A stretch of DNA of 64,000 nucleotides from the NCBI GenBank assembly GCA_965227315.1, contig OZ245737.1:3162001-3226000 (forward strand), written 5' to 3'. Origin of the DNA: JANQHS01 sp965227315. Lineage in GTDB: Bacteria > Bacteroidota > Bacteroidia > Cytophagales > CCMP332. The position numbers were made by a program, and so were the translations under genes. Under the pieces are notes generated by a model. The model worked only from the letters and a program-made list of their open reading frames with translations, was not told the DNA's origin and made no database searches. Positions 43,110 through 53,059 of the stretch are shown here, one piece after another; position 1 is the first letter of the stretch; each line of letters begins with the position of its first letter.

Positions 43110-45569
43110 ATGGCAAAGGTAAAACAAGTCCTAACCCTGATAATCAGCATTTCCCTCATTCTCCTTTTGAATAATAAGATTGAGGACGTGCCTCCTTTGG
43201 GGAAGTTACTGAATCCGTATAGCGGATTTTGGCAGAATGCCGAAGGCTTCGATCATTTCAGGAACAAAAACATCAGGATCGATGGAGCAAGGGATGAGGT
43301 ATGGATCATTTGGGATGAAAATCTGGTGCCGCACATCTATGCTCAGAATGATCATGATCTGTATCTGGCACAGGGATATGTCACCGCCCAACTCCGCCTA
43401 TGGCAAATGGAGTTTCAAATCTATTTTGCCTCCGGAAGGCTTTGTGAGCTGGTGGGAAAAAAGGCACTTCAATTGGATGAGTTTCAACGGAGAATAGGAA
43501 TGACCTGGGCTGCCGAAAAAACCATGGAGTCGGTAAAAGATGATGAGCTTGCCTGGACAGCCATACAAGCCTACTCCGATGGGGTTAATGCGTATATAAA
43601 TTCCCTGGATCCCGGGGACTATCCCTTGGAATACAAGATCCTGGATTACTCGCCGGAGCCTTGGACACCGTTTAAAACAGCGCTCTTCTTAAAGTATATG
43701 GCCTGGGATCTCACGGCTGATAAGGATGATTTTGCTAAGACAGAGCTTTTAAACCGCTTTGGATATGATCTTTTTCAATCGATCTTTCCCTCGGACCATG
43801 AGGATATAGAGCCGATCATTCCCGAGGGTACGCTTTTTGAATTTGACACCCTTGAAATACCCGAACCTCCGCAGAATTACCGGAATCCCGTTTTGCCTGT
43901 AGGATACAGCGCTCCGGTGAAGCCTGATCCCGATAACGGTAGCAATAATTGGGCGGTTCATGGATCAAGAACCAAAAGTGGAAGACCCATTTTAGCAAAT
44001 GATCCGCATCTAAATCAGCGCCTCCCTTCCATTTGGATGTTGATCCATATGAACGCGCCTGGCACCAACAGTTATGGGGCAAGCTTTCCCGGAGCTCCCG
44101 GAGTAATTCTGGGTTTCAACGAGCATGTGTCCTGGGGGTCAACCAATGTAGGTCCAGACATCATGGACTGGTATAAGATCGAGTTTAAGGATGAGTCGTT
44201 GAAGGAATACCTCTATGATGGCGAATGGAAGAAGACCGAGTTCCGGACCGAGACCATCAAAATAAAAGGAGAGGAGACAAAGGAGATCAGCGTTCCGATC
44301 ACTCATTTGGGCCCGATCGCTTATCTGGGGAAAGATGGGGAAACTGTTCCCAGTCTTCCAAGATACAAGGGTGTGGCTCCCTTCGGTTTTGCGCTCAGGT
44401 GGACTGCCCATGATCCCTCTAATGAGATACGAACATTCCTTCAGCTCAACAGGGCCAAAAACTATGATGACTGTGTCGAAGCCATATCATCCTTTATTTG
44501 TCCTTCACAAAATTTTGTTTTTGCCACTACTGAGGGTGATATAGGTCTGTGGGTTATTGGAAAACTACCACTGAAGTGGAAAGACCAGGGTAAGTTTCTA
44601 TTAGATGGGAAAGACAAGTCCCATGCCTGGGAGACGCGAATTCCCTACCTGCAGAATCCACATGTCAAGAACCCTCCCAGGGGTTTTGTGAGCTCGGCCA
44701 ACCAGCACAGTACGGATTCTACATATCCCTATTACATCCAATGGGATTTTGACCCCTATATGCGGGGTAGAAGGATCAATCAGGTGCTGGAGCAATCGAA
44801 AGATGTTACGGTAGGTGATATGATGACCTTGCAATTGGACAGCAGGAACCTTTTTGCTGATAAGGTTTTGGAGGCCATGCTGTCCAAGGTTATACAGGAT
44901 AATCTTACGGATAAGGAAAAGGAAGCCTTCGAGATTGTTTCTTCCTGGAATAGGATCATGGGTCCTGAGGATGCCGGCGCAAGCATCTTTGTTTTTTGGT
45001 GGGAATATATAGAACGAAAGATTTGGGATGATGATCTTGGGACAGAAAGCGGAAATGTATATCCGGATGTGCTGGTCACTGCTGAAATGATCATCGACTC
45101 ATTGGAGTCCTCCTGGTATGATGATAAGACCACTGATGAGCGAACAGAAACGAGCAAATATATCCTGACCTTAGCCTTTAAAATGGCTGTGCAAGAGTTG
45201 GGAAATGAATTTGGTGAAGACCCGGGAGAATGGATCTGGATGGATGTCAATAATCCTTCGGTGCCTCATGTGGCAGAAATTCCCGGTATGGGCATTTATG
45301 GGCTTCCTATTGGAGGAGGAATGCATGTGATCAATAAGCAGAAACATAAGCACGGACCTTCCTGGAGGTTTGTCGCTGAAATGAAAGATGAACCTGAGGC
45401 CTATGGTGCTATTCCTGGAGGTCAAAGCGGGAATCCCGGAAGCAGGTTTTATTCTAATTTCCTGGAAAATTGGTCTACAGGAGATCTTGTGCCCCTACAT
45501 CTCCTTTCTTACGATCAACAGACCAAGGAGGATAATCTGGCCGTTTGGACTATAAGTGAAGCAAAATGA
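43110..45569 (+). CDS. Penicillin acylase family Ntn-hydrolase
   Basis: 819 residues with an N-terminal hydrophobic signal or anchor (VLTLIISISLILLLNN). The precursor would be cut to expose Ser278 in DPDNGSNNWAVHGSRT, the catalytic N-terminal nucleophile; ANDPHLNQRLPSIW is the next signature. The alpha part is about residues 30-230 and the beta part begins at Ser278. Known members hydrolyse penicillins, acyl-homoserine lactones or other amides; the substrate here is unknown. It overlaps the next gene by four bases. Confidence 0.92.
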   Translation: MAKVKQVLTLIISISLILLLNNKIEDVPPLGKLLNPYSGFWQNAEGFDHFRNKNIRIDGARDEVWIIWDENLVPHIYAQNDHDLYLAQGYVTAQLRLWQMEFQIYFASGRLCELVGKKALQLDEFQRRIGMTWAAEKTMESVKDDELAWTAIQAYSDGVNAYINSLDPGDYPLEYKILDYSPEPWTPFKTALFLKYMAWDLTADKDDFAKTELLNRFGYDLFQSIFPSDHEDIEPIIPEGTLFEFDTLEIPEPPQNYRNPVLPVGYSAPVKPDPDNGSNNWAVHGSRTKSGRPILANDPHLNQRLPSIWMLIHMNAPGTNSYGASFPGAPGVILGFNEHVSWGSTNVGPDIMDWYKIEFKDESLKEYLYDGEWKKTEFRTETIKIKGEETKEISVPITHLGPIAYLGKDGETVPSLPRYKGVAPFGFALRWTAHDPSNEIRTFLQLNRAKNYDDCVEAISSFICPSQNFVFATTEGDIGLWVIGKLPLKWKDQGKFLLDGKDKSHAWETRIPYLQNPHVKNPPRGFVSSANQHSTDSTYPYYIQWDFDPYMRGRRINQVLEQSKDVTVGDMMTLQLDSRNLFADKVLEAMLSKVIQDNLTDKEKEAFEIVSSWNRIMGPEDAGASIFVFWWEYIERKIWDDDLGTESGNVYPDVLVTAEMIIDSLESSWYDDKTTDERTETSKYILTLAFKMAVQELGNEFGEDPGEWIWMDVNNPSVPHVAEIPGMGIYGLPIGGGMHVINKQKHKHGPSWRFVAEMKDEPEAYGAIPGGQSGNPGSRFYSNFLENWSTGDLVPLHLLSYDQQTKEDNLAVWTISEAK

Positions 45570-45910
45570 AGAGATTTATTTTCTGTTTTATCTGTGCATT
45601 GATCGTCGGATGGATCTTTCCATGGTGGTCGGTTTTTGTAGTGGGGCTCGCCGCCGCAATGATCTTTGGAGGAACCGGGAGTTCAAGTTTTTTGTGGGGA
45701 TTTCTTGGGGTTTTTCTGGCCTGGTTTGTCATAGCGGTTTTCCTTGATACACAGAATGATTCTATTCTTTCTACAAGGATGGCAGAAATGTTTTCGCTCC
45801 CAAGTGGAATGATCATGGTGACCCTTTCCTCTTTGATCGGAGGATTGATCGGAGGACTCGGAGGTTTGCTGGGTTCTCTGGTTAGGGCGGATTACTTCAG
45901 TCCAAGCTGA
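45566..45910 (+). CDS. Small membrane protein
   Basis: 114 residues with three or four hydrophobic helices: FIFCFICALIVGWIFPWWSV, SSFLWGFLGVFLAWFVIAVF and MVTLSSLIGGLIGGLGGLL. Unrecognised. It overlaps the penicillin acylase stop by four bases (AATGA) and probably shares its transcript. It also overlaps the convergent PAP2 gene by 14 bases. Its C-terminus (VRADYFSPS) is coded in that overlap. Confidence 0.7.
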   Translation: MKRFIFCFICALIVGWIFPWWSVFVVGLAAAMIFGGTGSSSFLWGFLGVFLAWFVIAVFLDTQNDSILSTRMAEMFSLPSGMIMVTLSSLIGGLIGGLGGLLGSLVRADYFSPS

Positions 45911-46466
45911 ATTTCCAATTCAGTTTTTCGGAGAGAAAAATACCAGATCGGTAGACCAACACCCCATAAACAGAGCCGATGATCGACCCTACAAGGATAT
46001 CTCCCAGATAGTGTACTCCTAAATAAACCCTGGAATAGGCGATCAACCCCGCCCATATAAACAGAACCCAGGTGTATTTGAATCTTTTTCGGAAAAGGAA
46101 GAAAAGAAAGAATGCCACGGCAAAATGATTACTGGCATGAGATGAGGTAAACCCATACTGACCACCGCAGCCACCGGGATTATGGATCTGCTCTTTTATA
46201 GCTGGTTCATGGCATGGTCTTAGGCGTTTTACCGTGGGTTTCAAAAAACCGCTGGAAGTCTGGTCTGCCAAGGTGATCAAGAGAGCGATCATGACCACAC
46301 TGATGATGAACCCCTTCTTTTGATGATAGCCCAGGTAGGCTAAGACAAATGCATAAAACAGGTACCAGGTTTCCTGGGTGGTGATGAAGAGCATGAACCT
46401 GTCGAAGAAAGGTGAATGAAGCCCATTAAAGAATAAAGTGAGTGATTGGTCTATGCCTGAGATCAT
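45897..46466 (-). CDS. PAP2 family membrane phosphatase
   Basis: 189 residues with about six membrane helices. The three phosphatase signatures are KPTVKRLRPCHEP (C1), GFTSSHASNH (C2, in which SSH replaces the usual SGH) and SRVYLGVHYLGDI (C3). Members remove phosphate from lipid phosphates such as undecaprenyl pyrophosphate or phosphatidic acid, but which is not readable here. The start ATG is at 46466, in the divergent region with the E1 gene. Confidence 0.9.
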   Translation of the reverse strand: MISGIDQSLTLFFNGLHSPFFDRFMLFITTQETWYLFYAFVLAYLGYHQKKGFIISVVMIALLITLADQTSSGFLKPTVKRLRPCHEPAIKEQIHNPGGCGGQYGFTSSHASNHFAVAFFLFFLFRKRFKYTWVLFIWAGLIAYSRVYLGVHYLGDILVGSIIGSVYGVLVYRSGIFLSEKLNWKFSLD

Positions 46467-46539
46467 TTGATTTTCGCTTGTTTTATCCCTTTGAGCCTTC
46501 CAAACTTGCTATATTCACGGCAAATTTCAAGACTGCTAG

Positions 46540-48648
46540 ATGCCTGTAAAAAGCAAGGTAAAACCTGAGAGTAAAACAGCCAAACCCCAATTTGATACGG
46601 GGGTCTATTTGAGGGCTTTTGAGTTGATGCAAACCGCTCGTCATATGGCCGAATTGTATGATGAGGAAATGGCGTTTGTCAGCAAATATGTCCACAGTAC
46701 TTCCAGAGGCCATGAGGCTATTCAGCTTGCCACAGCTTTCCATTTGACAGAGCATGACTACGCTGCTCTTTACTATCGGGATGAGTCCATTTTGCTTGGG
46801 ATCGGAATGAAACCCAGTGAGTTGATGATGCAGCTCATGGCGAAAAAGAACGATCCTTTTACAGGGGGGCGTTCCTATTATAGTCATCCGGCGATCAAGA
46901 AAAAGGGATTCCCGACTATCCCGCACCAAAGTTCGGCTACAGGGATGCAGGCTATCCCCGCAACCGGTATGGCGCATGGGATTCAGTACCTGGAAGGAAG
47001 AAAGCTGATCAAGAATAAGGAAAAGGTGAAACCTCTGGTTATGTGCTCATTGGGTGATGGATCGGTCACCGAGGGAGAGGTTGCCGAAGCATTTCAGATG
47101 GCCGTGCTCAAAAAATTGCCCATCATTTACCTCGTCCAGGATAATGATTGGGGAATATCAGCCACCGGAGAGGAAATGAGAGCCATGGATGCATACGAGT
47201 ATGCAGCCGGATTCAAAGGTCTCGAAAGGATCAGGGTGACAGGCTATGACTTTGAGGATTCCTATGTTCAAATGGGCAGGGTCTTTGAGCATGTAAGAAA
47301 GAGAAAGGGACCGGTTCTGGTACATGCGGATTGCCCATTGCTAGGTCACCATACATCAGGCGTGAGAAGGGAATGGTATCGGGGAGAAGAGGATCTGAAG
47401 AAGCATGATCAAATGGATCCTTTACCAAGGTTGAAAAAGAAGCTGCTTGAGCTCGGCATTGAAAAAAGGAAGATCGAATCAATTGTCAGGAAGACCGGTG
47501 AATTTGTAAGAAAGGAGTTTGATAAGGCCAAAAGCTCTCCGGACCCGGATATTGCTCTTGCGGCCGAATATGAATTTGTTCCGAGCCCTGTTACAGAGGA
47601 AAAGGGTGAGCGGAGCCCCAAGAAAGGGGAGAAGCAGGTTATGGTTGATTCAGCCCTCCATGCCATCAACGAGATCCTTCGCGATCACCCTGAAGCGTTA
47701 TTTTACGGACAGGATGTCGGACGCCGTTTAGGGGGCGTATTTCGGGAGGCAGCCCTGTTAGCCAAAAAATATGGCGATGACCGTGTGTTTAACACCCCGA
47801 TCCAGGAAGCCTATATTGTCGGATCAACGGCGGGGATGTCTGCTGTCGGAGCACAGGCAATCGTGGAGGTACAGTTTGCCGATTATATCTGGCCGGCTTT
47901 GAATCAGCTGGTAGAAGAACTCTCTAAGTCCTGTTATATCACCCAGGGGAAATTCCCAATCTCCAGCGTGATCCGCGTGCCAATAGGAGCCTATGGCGGT
48001 GGTGGTCCCTATCATTCCGGCTCGGTGGAATCAGCCTTGTTGGCGATCAAGGGAATCAAAATCGTTTATCCCTCCAACGCCGCAGATATGAAAGGCTTGA
48101 TCAAAGCTGCTTTTCTTGACCCGAATCCGGTAGTGATGCTGGAGCATAAGGGGCTTTACTGGTCCAAGGTCCCTGGGACAGATCGTGCCAAGACTGTTCT
48201 TCCAGACGATAAGTATGTTATTCCTCTTGGCAAGGGTAGAATTGACCTGGAGGCCGATGACTCAAAAATTGAAGAAGGCAGATCCCTTGTGGTGATCACC
48301 TATGGAATGGGAGTGCATTGGGCAAGAAATGCAGCCAAGGATTATGAAGGAATGATAGAGGTAGTGGATCTGAGAACCCTGTATCCCTATGATGCAGATC
48401 TGATCTTTGAGCGTGTAAAAATTCACAACAAAGTTCTTGTATTGACCGAGGAACAGATCATGAATTCCTATGCAGAATCACTGGCAGGCAGGATATCTAG
48501 TGAATGCTTTGAGTATTTGGATGCTCCTGTCCAACTCTTGGGAGCCAAAAATGTTCCGGCGATCCCGCTAAATGTTGATCTGGAAAAACAGATCCTACCC
48601 AATGCGGATCAGGCCGCCCGGATATACAAGGAACTTCTTGAATACTAA
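46540..48648 (+). CDS. Alpha-ketoacid dehydrogenase E1, alpha-beta fusion
   Basis: 702 residues. The alpha half (about 20-350) has the TPP-binding MCSLGDGSVTEGEVAEAFQM and VQDNDWGIS; the beta half (about 365-702) starts VMVDSALHAINEILRDHPEALF and has GQDVGRRLGGVFREA, FNTPIQEAYIVG and PIGAYGGGGPYHSG. The two are joined by a Lys/Glu-rich linker. It decarboxylates a 2-oxo acid, most likely branched-chain or pyruvate, and passes the acyl group to an E2 lipoyl protein not found in this window. It converges with tamL, with stops overlapping by four bases. Confidence 0.9.
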   Translation: MPVKSKVKPESKTAKPQFDTGVYLRAFELMQTARHMAELYDEEMAFVSKYVHSTSRGHEAIQLATAFHLTEHDYAALYYRDESILLGIGMKPSELMMQLMAKKNDPFTGGRSYYSHPAIKKKGFPTIPHQSSATGMQAIPATGMAHGIQYLEGRKLIKNKEKVKPLVMCSLGDGSVTEGEVAEAFQMAVLKKLPIIYLVQDNDWGISATGEEMRAMDAYEYAAGFKGLERIRVTGYDFEDSYVQMGRVFEHVRKRKGPVLVHADCPLLGHHTSGVRREWYRGEEDLKKHDQMDPLPRLKKKLLELGIEKRKIESIVRKTGEFVRKEFDKAKSSPDPDIALAAEYEFVPSPVTEEKGERSPKKGEKQVMVDSALHAINEILRDHPEALFYGQDVGRRLGGVFREAALLAKKYGDDRVFNTPIQEAYIVGSTAGMSAVGAQAIVEVQFADYIWPALNQLVEELSKSCYITQGKFPISSVIRVPIGAYGGGGPYHSGSVESALLAIKGIKIVYPSNAADMKGLIKAAFLDPNPVVMLEHKGLYWSKVPGTDRAKTVLPDDKYVIPLGKGRIDLEADDSKIEEGRSLVVITYGMGVHWARNAAKDYEGMIEVVDLRTLYPYDADLIFERVKIHNKVLVLTEEQIMNSYAESLAGRISSECFEYLDAPVQLLGAKNVPAIPLNVDLEKQILPNADQAARIYKELLEY

Positions 48649-51077
48649 AAGGGATATCCAATACTGATATTCCAGAGTGTGGATTGCTGATTCAGGGGGT
48701 CGTAGTTATCCAGATTACCACCCACGAAACGTTCCCCTTCAGGTAAAGCCGGATCATATAACTTGATTCCTGCGTCTACCCTGAGGACTATAAAGGAAAA
48801 ATCAAACCTGAATCCATATCCGATTCCAACCGCAATTTCCTTGTAAAACCTGTCCAGACTGAATTCACCTCCCGGCTGTGTGGGGTTGGGAAAGATCCTC
48901 CATATGTTTCCAACATCGGTAAACAGGGCTCCTTTTAGGAATCGGTAGATGTCGAACCTCCATTCAAGATTGGCCAAAAGCAGGATTTCCCCGGGCTGCT
49001 CGAAACGGTATGTTATCTGACCGTTTTCGTCTTTGACGGCAAAGGAGCCAGGTCCCAGCCTCCTCGGTTTCCATGCCCTCATGGTGTTGCTACCTCCCAG
49101 AAAAAAGTACTTCTCGTAAGGCATGGCCTCATTGACTCCATAAGGATAAGCCAAACCCGATGTAAACCGGAAAGCTGCCGTAGAATTCCTGGTTGTGGGG
49201 TAGTACTTTCGATAATCAAAGCTGCCCTTAAAATACTTGTAGTACTGAAGCCCCAAAACGGTGTCGTTTGGTTCAATCGTATTCCTTTCCAATACGTTAA
49301 AAACCGTCCCTCCCGATTCAAAGAACAGGTTGTAGTATTTGGCCTTTTTGTTCTGATTCAGCTTGAAATCATTATAGACATATTCGGCACTCATACTTGT
49401 GATCAGTGAATTGCTGAAGGAATATATCAGGTTGTTTCCATTTTCCTGTAAAAGCAACAGGTAGTTTTTGAACCTTGGGTCTTTGACATCGGTCTGAACA
49501 AGTGTAAAATCAAAAAACCTGAAAGACCATGTTTTGTTGGTCTTTGGCGAGAAGCTGTATCTGAGGTGGGTGTTTGCATTATGCCTTGCATACTCCGGCC
49601 TTGATGAAAAAATGTAACCCGCTACGATGGTGGTTTTCGGATTCTGGTCATTGAATTTGAATCTGAACGGCGAAGGAAAAGCGATATTGGGAAAGGTCAA
49701 ACCTGCAGATACCCCTATATCCGCGCTTTGATAAAAATTGGTCTCGGAAGCAAAACTCGTTTGTGCTTCGATCTTTCCCCTGACATTGATATCAAGGGAT
49801 TCGGCCCCACCAAAAATATTCCTTGTTCTGAATGAAAGCGATCCAAACGGGCCGGGTAACCATTGTGTGACGGCCGCTCCCATCTCAAATGAGGTGGTAT
49901 ACTTCGGTAACGGTGTTGTATAGATATAGGCCTGAAATCCACCTTCCGCAGAATCATACCGGATGTTCGAATACTTGTACATATTCAGGTTGGCCAGGTT
50001 TCTTTGTGATTTGAGGGTATTGTCGAGACTGTAGAATTGGTAAGGATAGATCTTCAGCTTTTGATCCAGCTGTTTAACCTTGACATAGGACTGATAAAAA
50101 GTATAGCGAACACCCTTGTAGTTTAAAGTATCTCTCGCAGCATTTTCAAGTTCGATGCTTGCATCTTCTATGAAGTTAACCCTGGAAATTCTATAACGCC
50201 TCGATGCATTGTTGTTTTCCGGTGGGGAAATCGAGAATTCCAGATCAACCTTTCTTGCTCCGATGGTATCATTGACCAAAACCGAAATGTATTGTTTGCG
50301 AAATCTGAAGTATCCGGAATTTTTGAGTGTTTTTTCGATCAGTCCTATCTCATCATTGATCTTGAATTCATCATAATTATCACCAGGGTTTAGGTTTAAT
50401 TTCTTTGGTTTTGTAGCATCCACAATGTTTTTCATTGTAGAATCTGAGTAGAAGAATTTTATGTTTTGAAGTATGGTAGGCTCGTTTTCCTTGACCCGGT
50501 AGACTATGAAAGCCTTCTTTCTTTTCTTCTTGATCTCGAGGTTTACATCATTCTCAAAGTATCCTTTTTTTTCAAGGTAGTTGGAGATTTGATATTCAGT
50601 TTCGGCGGCATCCTTTTCATCAAAGATCACAGGAGGTTCGCCAAATGATCGTTTGATCGAAGGACCTTCATTGCTGAGCAACTCTGCCGCCTCGAGCTTT
50701 TTTGCATACTTCTTCTCCCATTTTTTTCTCTTATCAGGTTTTTTAGCGGTTTTCTTTTGATACCATTCATCTGCCTTTTGAGCCTTTTTGCGACCTCTCC
50801 TTTCGTATCTCTCAGGTTTTCCAATATAGTATGCGGAAAGGTATGGCATTAGGGGTAGCCCGAGGATCTTTCTGTTTGGTCTTTGCCGGAAGAAAACCTC
50901 CATTTCGGAGCCAGGAACTTTTTTATTTCCTTTGATCTGTTGCTGATACAATAGGTACTCGCCCTCTTGAAGATGCTTGGTGCCTGTACAGGAGCCCAGA
51001 AAAAGGAACAAAAGGGCTATTTGTGGGAGCCTTTGCCATTGAACTTTCAGGAATATGTTAACGAAATCTTTATCCAA
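48645..51077 (-). CDS. tamL: TamL, lipoprotein-type TamA/BamA outer membrane barrel
   Basis: About 810 residues, an Omp85-family protein. The N-terminus has a lipoprotein signal ending in LFLGSC, then a basic region (KRKKWEKKYAKK) and POTRA-like domains (EPTILQNIKFFYS, GDNYDEFKINDEIGLIEKTL). The C-terminal barrel includes KYFFLGGSNTMRAWKPRRLG, with the conserved Omp85 RGF-like loop, and ends in ISIGYPF. TamL replaces TamA in Bacteroidota and works with TamB. The start is unclear: no ATG precedes the signal; TTG at 51077 or 51095 is possible, and a CTG at 51050 would give a textbook lipoprotein signal. The N-terminal coding part overlaps the divergent methyltransferase start. Confidence 0.85.
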   Translation of the reverse strand: MDKDFVNIFLKVQWQRLPQIALLFLFLGSCTGTKHLQEGEYLLYQQQIKGNKKVPGSEMEVFFRQRPNRKILGLPLMPYLSAYYIGKPERYERRGRKKAQKADEWYQKKTAKKPDKRKKWEKKYAKKLEAAELLSNEGPSIKRSFGEPPVIFDEKDAAETEYQISNYLEKKGYFENDVNLEIKKKRKKAFIVYRVKENEPTILQNIKFFYSDSTMKNIVDATKPKKLNLNPGDNYDEFKINDEIGLIEKTLKNSGYFRFRKQYISVLVNDTIGARKVDLEFSISPPENNNASRRYRISRVNFIEDASIELENAARDTLNYKGVRYTFYQSYVKVKQLDQKLKIYPYQFYSLDNTLKSQRNLANLNMYKYSNIRYDSAEGGFQAYIYTTPLPKYTTSFEMGAAVTQWLPGPFGSLSFRTRNIFGGAESLDINVRGKIEAQTSFASETNFYQSADIGVSAGLTFPNIAFPSPFRFKFNDQNPKTTIVAGYIFSSRPEYARHNANTHLRYSFSPKTNKTWSFRFFDFTLVQTDVKDPRFKNYLLLLQENGNNLIYSFSNSLITSMSAEYVYNDFKLNQNKKAKYYNLFFESGGTVFNVLERNTIEPNDTVLGLQYYKYFKGSFDYRKYYPTTRNSTAAFRFTSGLAYPYGVNEAMPYEKYFFLGGSNTMRAWKPRRLGPGSFAVKDENGQITYRFEQPGEILLLANLEWRFDIYRFLKGALFTDVGNIWRIFPNPTQPGGEFSLDRFYKEIAVGIGYGFRFDFSFIVLRVDAGIKLYDPALPEGERFVGGNLDNYDPLNQQSTLWNISIGYPF

Positions 51078-51810
51078 GGTCGTTCGGTCGCTCAAAATAA
51101 AGAAATACAGGTCTCAGCATGGTCTATACCTTGCTGAAGGTAGAAAAATAGTTCAGGAGGCCTTGACATCAGGTCAGCAAATTACCCACATTGTAGGGAG
51201 CTCTGACTTTATAGATTCTTTGGGTACCTTTTCTCAAAACATCGAAACAATTACCATAAAAAAGGATGAGGTTTCCGCACTTTCCTCACTCAAGAACAAC
51301 GAAGAAGGATTGGCTTTGGTCAGGATACCTTCACCGGATCTTGAACCGCCGATCCTGGCATCCTGGACCATTTACCTTGATAGGCTGCAGGATCCGGGGA
51401 ATCTGGGAACGATCATTCGCACTGCCGACTGGTTTGGATTACAGGAGATCTTCTGCAGTCCGAATACTTGTGACCTCTACAATCCAAAAAGTGTAATGGC
51501 AGCCATGGGGTCGCTCTTCAGAGTAAAGGTCCGTTATATCAGCATAGATGATATTTTGCGGCATAATCCAACCACCGAGGTCCTGGGAGCGGATATGCAG
51601 GGCCAACCAATTCACGAGGTGGAATTCGGACAAGAGGGGTCTGGTTTGATTGTTTTTGGAAACGAAGCGAATGGGATCGATGCAGAAATGTTGGAAAGGC
51701 TTTCGGGTAAAATTTCAATCCCGGGTGAAGGGCGTGCAGAGTCTCTCAACGTGGCACAATCAAGTGCCATCATTCTGAGTCAGATGTATTTCAAGGGAGT
51801 TTTTAGATAA
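51055..51810 (+). CDS. TrmH/SpoU family RNA 2'-O-methyltransferase
   Basis: 251 residues: a small N-terminal substrate-binding domain (SLKIKKYRSQHGLYLAEGRK) and a C-terminal SPOUT domain with LDRLQDPGNLGTIIRTADWF, VFGNEANGID and AESLNVAQSSAIIL, the three SpoU motifs, in which the SAM-binding knot lies. It methylates ribose in rRNA or tRNA; target unknown (RlmB or TrmH-like). ATG at 51055 lies inside the tamL coding region on the opposite strand, so the two promoters must lie within each other's genes. Confidence 0.92.
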   Translation: MLTKSLSKVVRSLKIKKYRSQHGLYLAEGRKIVQEALTSGQQITHIVGSSDFIDSLGTFSQNIETITIKKDEVSALSSLKNNEEGLALVRIPSPDLEPPILASWTIYLDRLQDPGNLGTIIRTADWFGLQEIFCSPNTCDLYNPKSVMAAMGSLFRVKVRYISIDDILRHNPTTEVLGADMQGQPIHEVEFGQEGSGLIVFGNEANGIDAEMLERLSGKISIPGEGRAESLNVAQSSAIILSQMYFKGVFR

Positions 51811-52627
51811 ACCTTTTCGAATTGGCGGCAGCTTTTTCGACCATTTCTTCCGAAAGCTCTTTGCCAAGGTAGGAATCGATTATTCCGTGTGCCACATATA
51901 GAAGGGGAGTCAGGACCACGGCCACAATAAACTTGTAGATATAGTTGATGATCCCAACGGCAACGACCTGTTCAATGCTCCATTGTCCAAAAATATTGAA
52001 GGCGATCATCAACACGACGAAACTGTCGATCAGTTGAGATACCAGCGTAGAACCCGTTGCCCTGAGCCAGATCTTCCTGCTTCCGGTGAACCTGCGGAGA
52101 TAGTGGAAAACATAGACATCCAAAAACTGGCTGATCAGAAATGCGACAATTGATCCAATAATGATTCCCAGACCCTGGAGGAAAATTTTGCTGAAGGCAT
52201 AATCAATATCAAAAGGAGTTCCGTCAGGCATTTTGCTATTGATCTGAACCCAGAACTCCGAAGCCGGAAGAGTGGTCACAAAGTAGATCGCCACGAAAAC
52301 GTAGGAGATCATCACTGCTGCCAGCGTTGATAACCTTTTCACTCCTGACTGACCGAAGTACTCATTGATGATGTCTGTAGTGATGAAGACAACCGGCCAG
52401 ATGACCACACCCGCTGTGAGATTGAAATCAAGGGTAAAACCTCCGACCAAGTTGATCTGTGCAGGAGGGAGGTTGAGCAGAGCCTCGATTGAAAAGATCT
52501 TTACGCCTATCATCTCAGCCAAGATCGCATTGGTCAGAAAAATTGCACTCAGCACGATAAAGAGCGAGGTCTTTTTCCTGTCCGGCCTTAATTCTTGAGA
52601 TATGTCAGTATTGGTAGTGGTTTCCAA
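51803..52627 (-). CDS. Queuosine precursor transporter (YhhQ/VUT family)
   Basis: 274 residues with six or seven membrane helices. The conserved stretches are IFLTNAILAEMIGVKIFSI and VVFITTDIINEYFGQSGVKR; the latter is the family signature. E. coli YhhQ imports preQ0/preQ1. The frame opens only with TTG at 52625-52627. It lies 15 bases after the STAS gene. No queuosine synthesis genes are nearby, which fits a salvage route. Confidence 0.88.
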   Translation of the reverse strand: METTTNTDISQELRPDRKKTSLFIVLSAIFLTNAILAEMIGVKIFSIEALLNLPPAQINLVGGFTLDFNLTAGVVIWPVVFITTDIINEYFGQSGVKRLSTLAAVMISYVFVAIYFVTTLPASEFWVQINSKMPDGTPFDIDYAFSKIFLQGLGIIIGSIVAFLISQFLDVYVFHYLRRFTGSRKIWLRATGSTLVSQLIDSFVVLMIAFNIFGQWSIEQVVAVGIINYIYKFIVAVVLTPLLYVAHGIIDSYLGKELSEEMVEKAAANSKRFI

Positions 52628-52642
52628 ACTTAGATTAGGGTA

Positions 52643-53020
52643 TTATTCCGATTCTTTTCCCAAATCGCTTTCAATTTCAAAAAGAAGAACTCTGTCTATA
52701 CACTCTTCAACCGTGTTGAAGCATTCGATCACACGGTGTAGCTGTGTGATCTCGATCAGCTTCATTACCTGCGCCTGTACATTTGCCAAAACCAGGATTC
52801 CTCCTTGTTCCTTACTTATTCTATTGGCGGTGAGAATAGCACTAAGCCCGGAAGAATCGGTATACTCAACTTCACTTAGATCCAAAACAAAATTCTTATA
52901 GCCTTCTGTCTTGAGTACGAGCAATTGTGCCTTTAATTCAGGCGATTGGATAGCGTCCAATCGGCTTTCACTGATCTTCAAAAGCACATATTTCTCATCC
53001 TTTGTTACTTCGATCTTCAT
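52643..53020 (-). CDS. STAS-domain anti-anti-sigma factor-like protein
   Basis: 125 residues. A single STAS domain: FVLDLSEVEYTDSSGLSAIL, with the serine usually phosphorylated in DSSGLS, and GGILVLANVQAQVMKLIEI after it. Such proteins bind anti-sigma kinases and release a sigma factor or act in partner switching. No RsbW-like kinase or sigma factor gene is adjacent. The C-terminus (about residue 110 on) is acidic. It lies 39 bases after purC. Confidence 0.88.
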   Translation of the reverse strand: MKIEVTKDEKYVLLKISESRLDAIQSPELKAQLLVLKTEGYKNFVLDLSEVEYTDSSGLSAILTANRISKEQGGILVLANVQAQVMKLIEITQLHRVIECFNTVEECIDRVLLFEIESDLGKESE

Positions 53021-53059
53021 TTTGTGGGAATCAAAATAGGGAAAATTATACGACTATTA

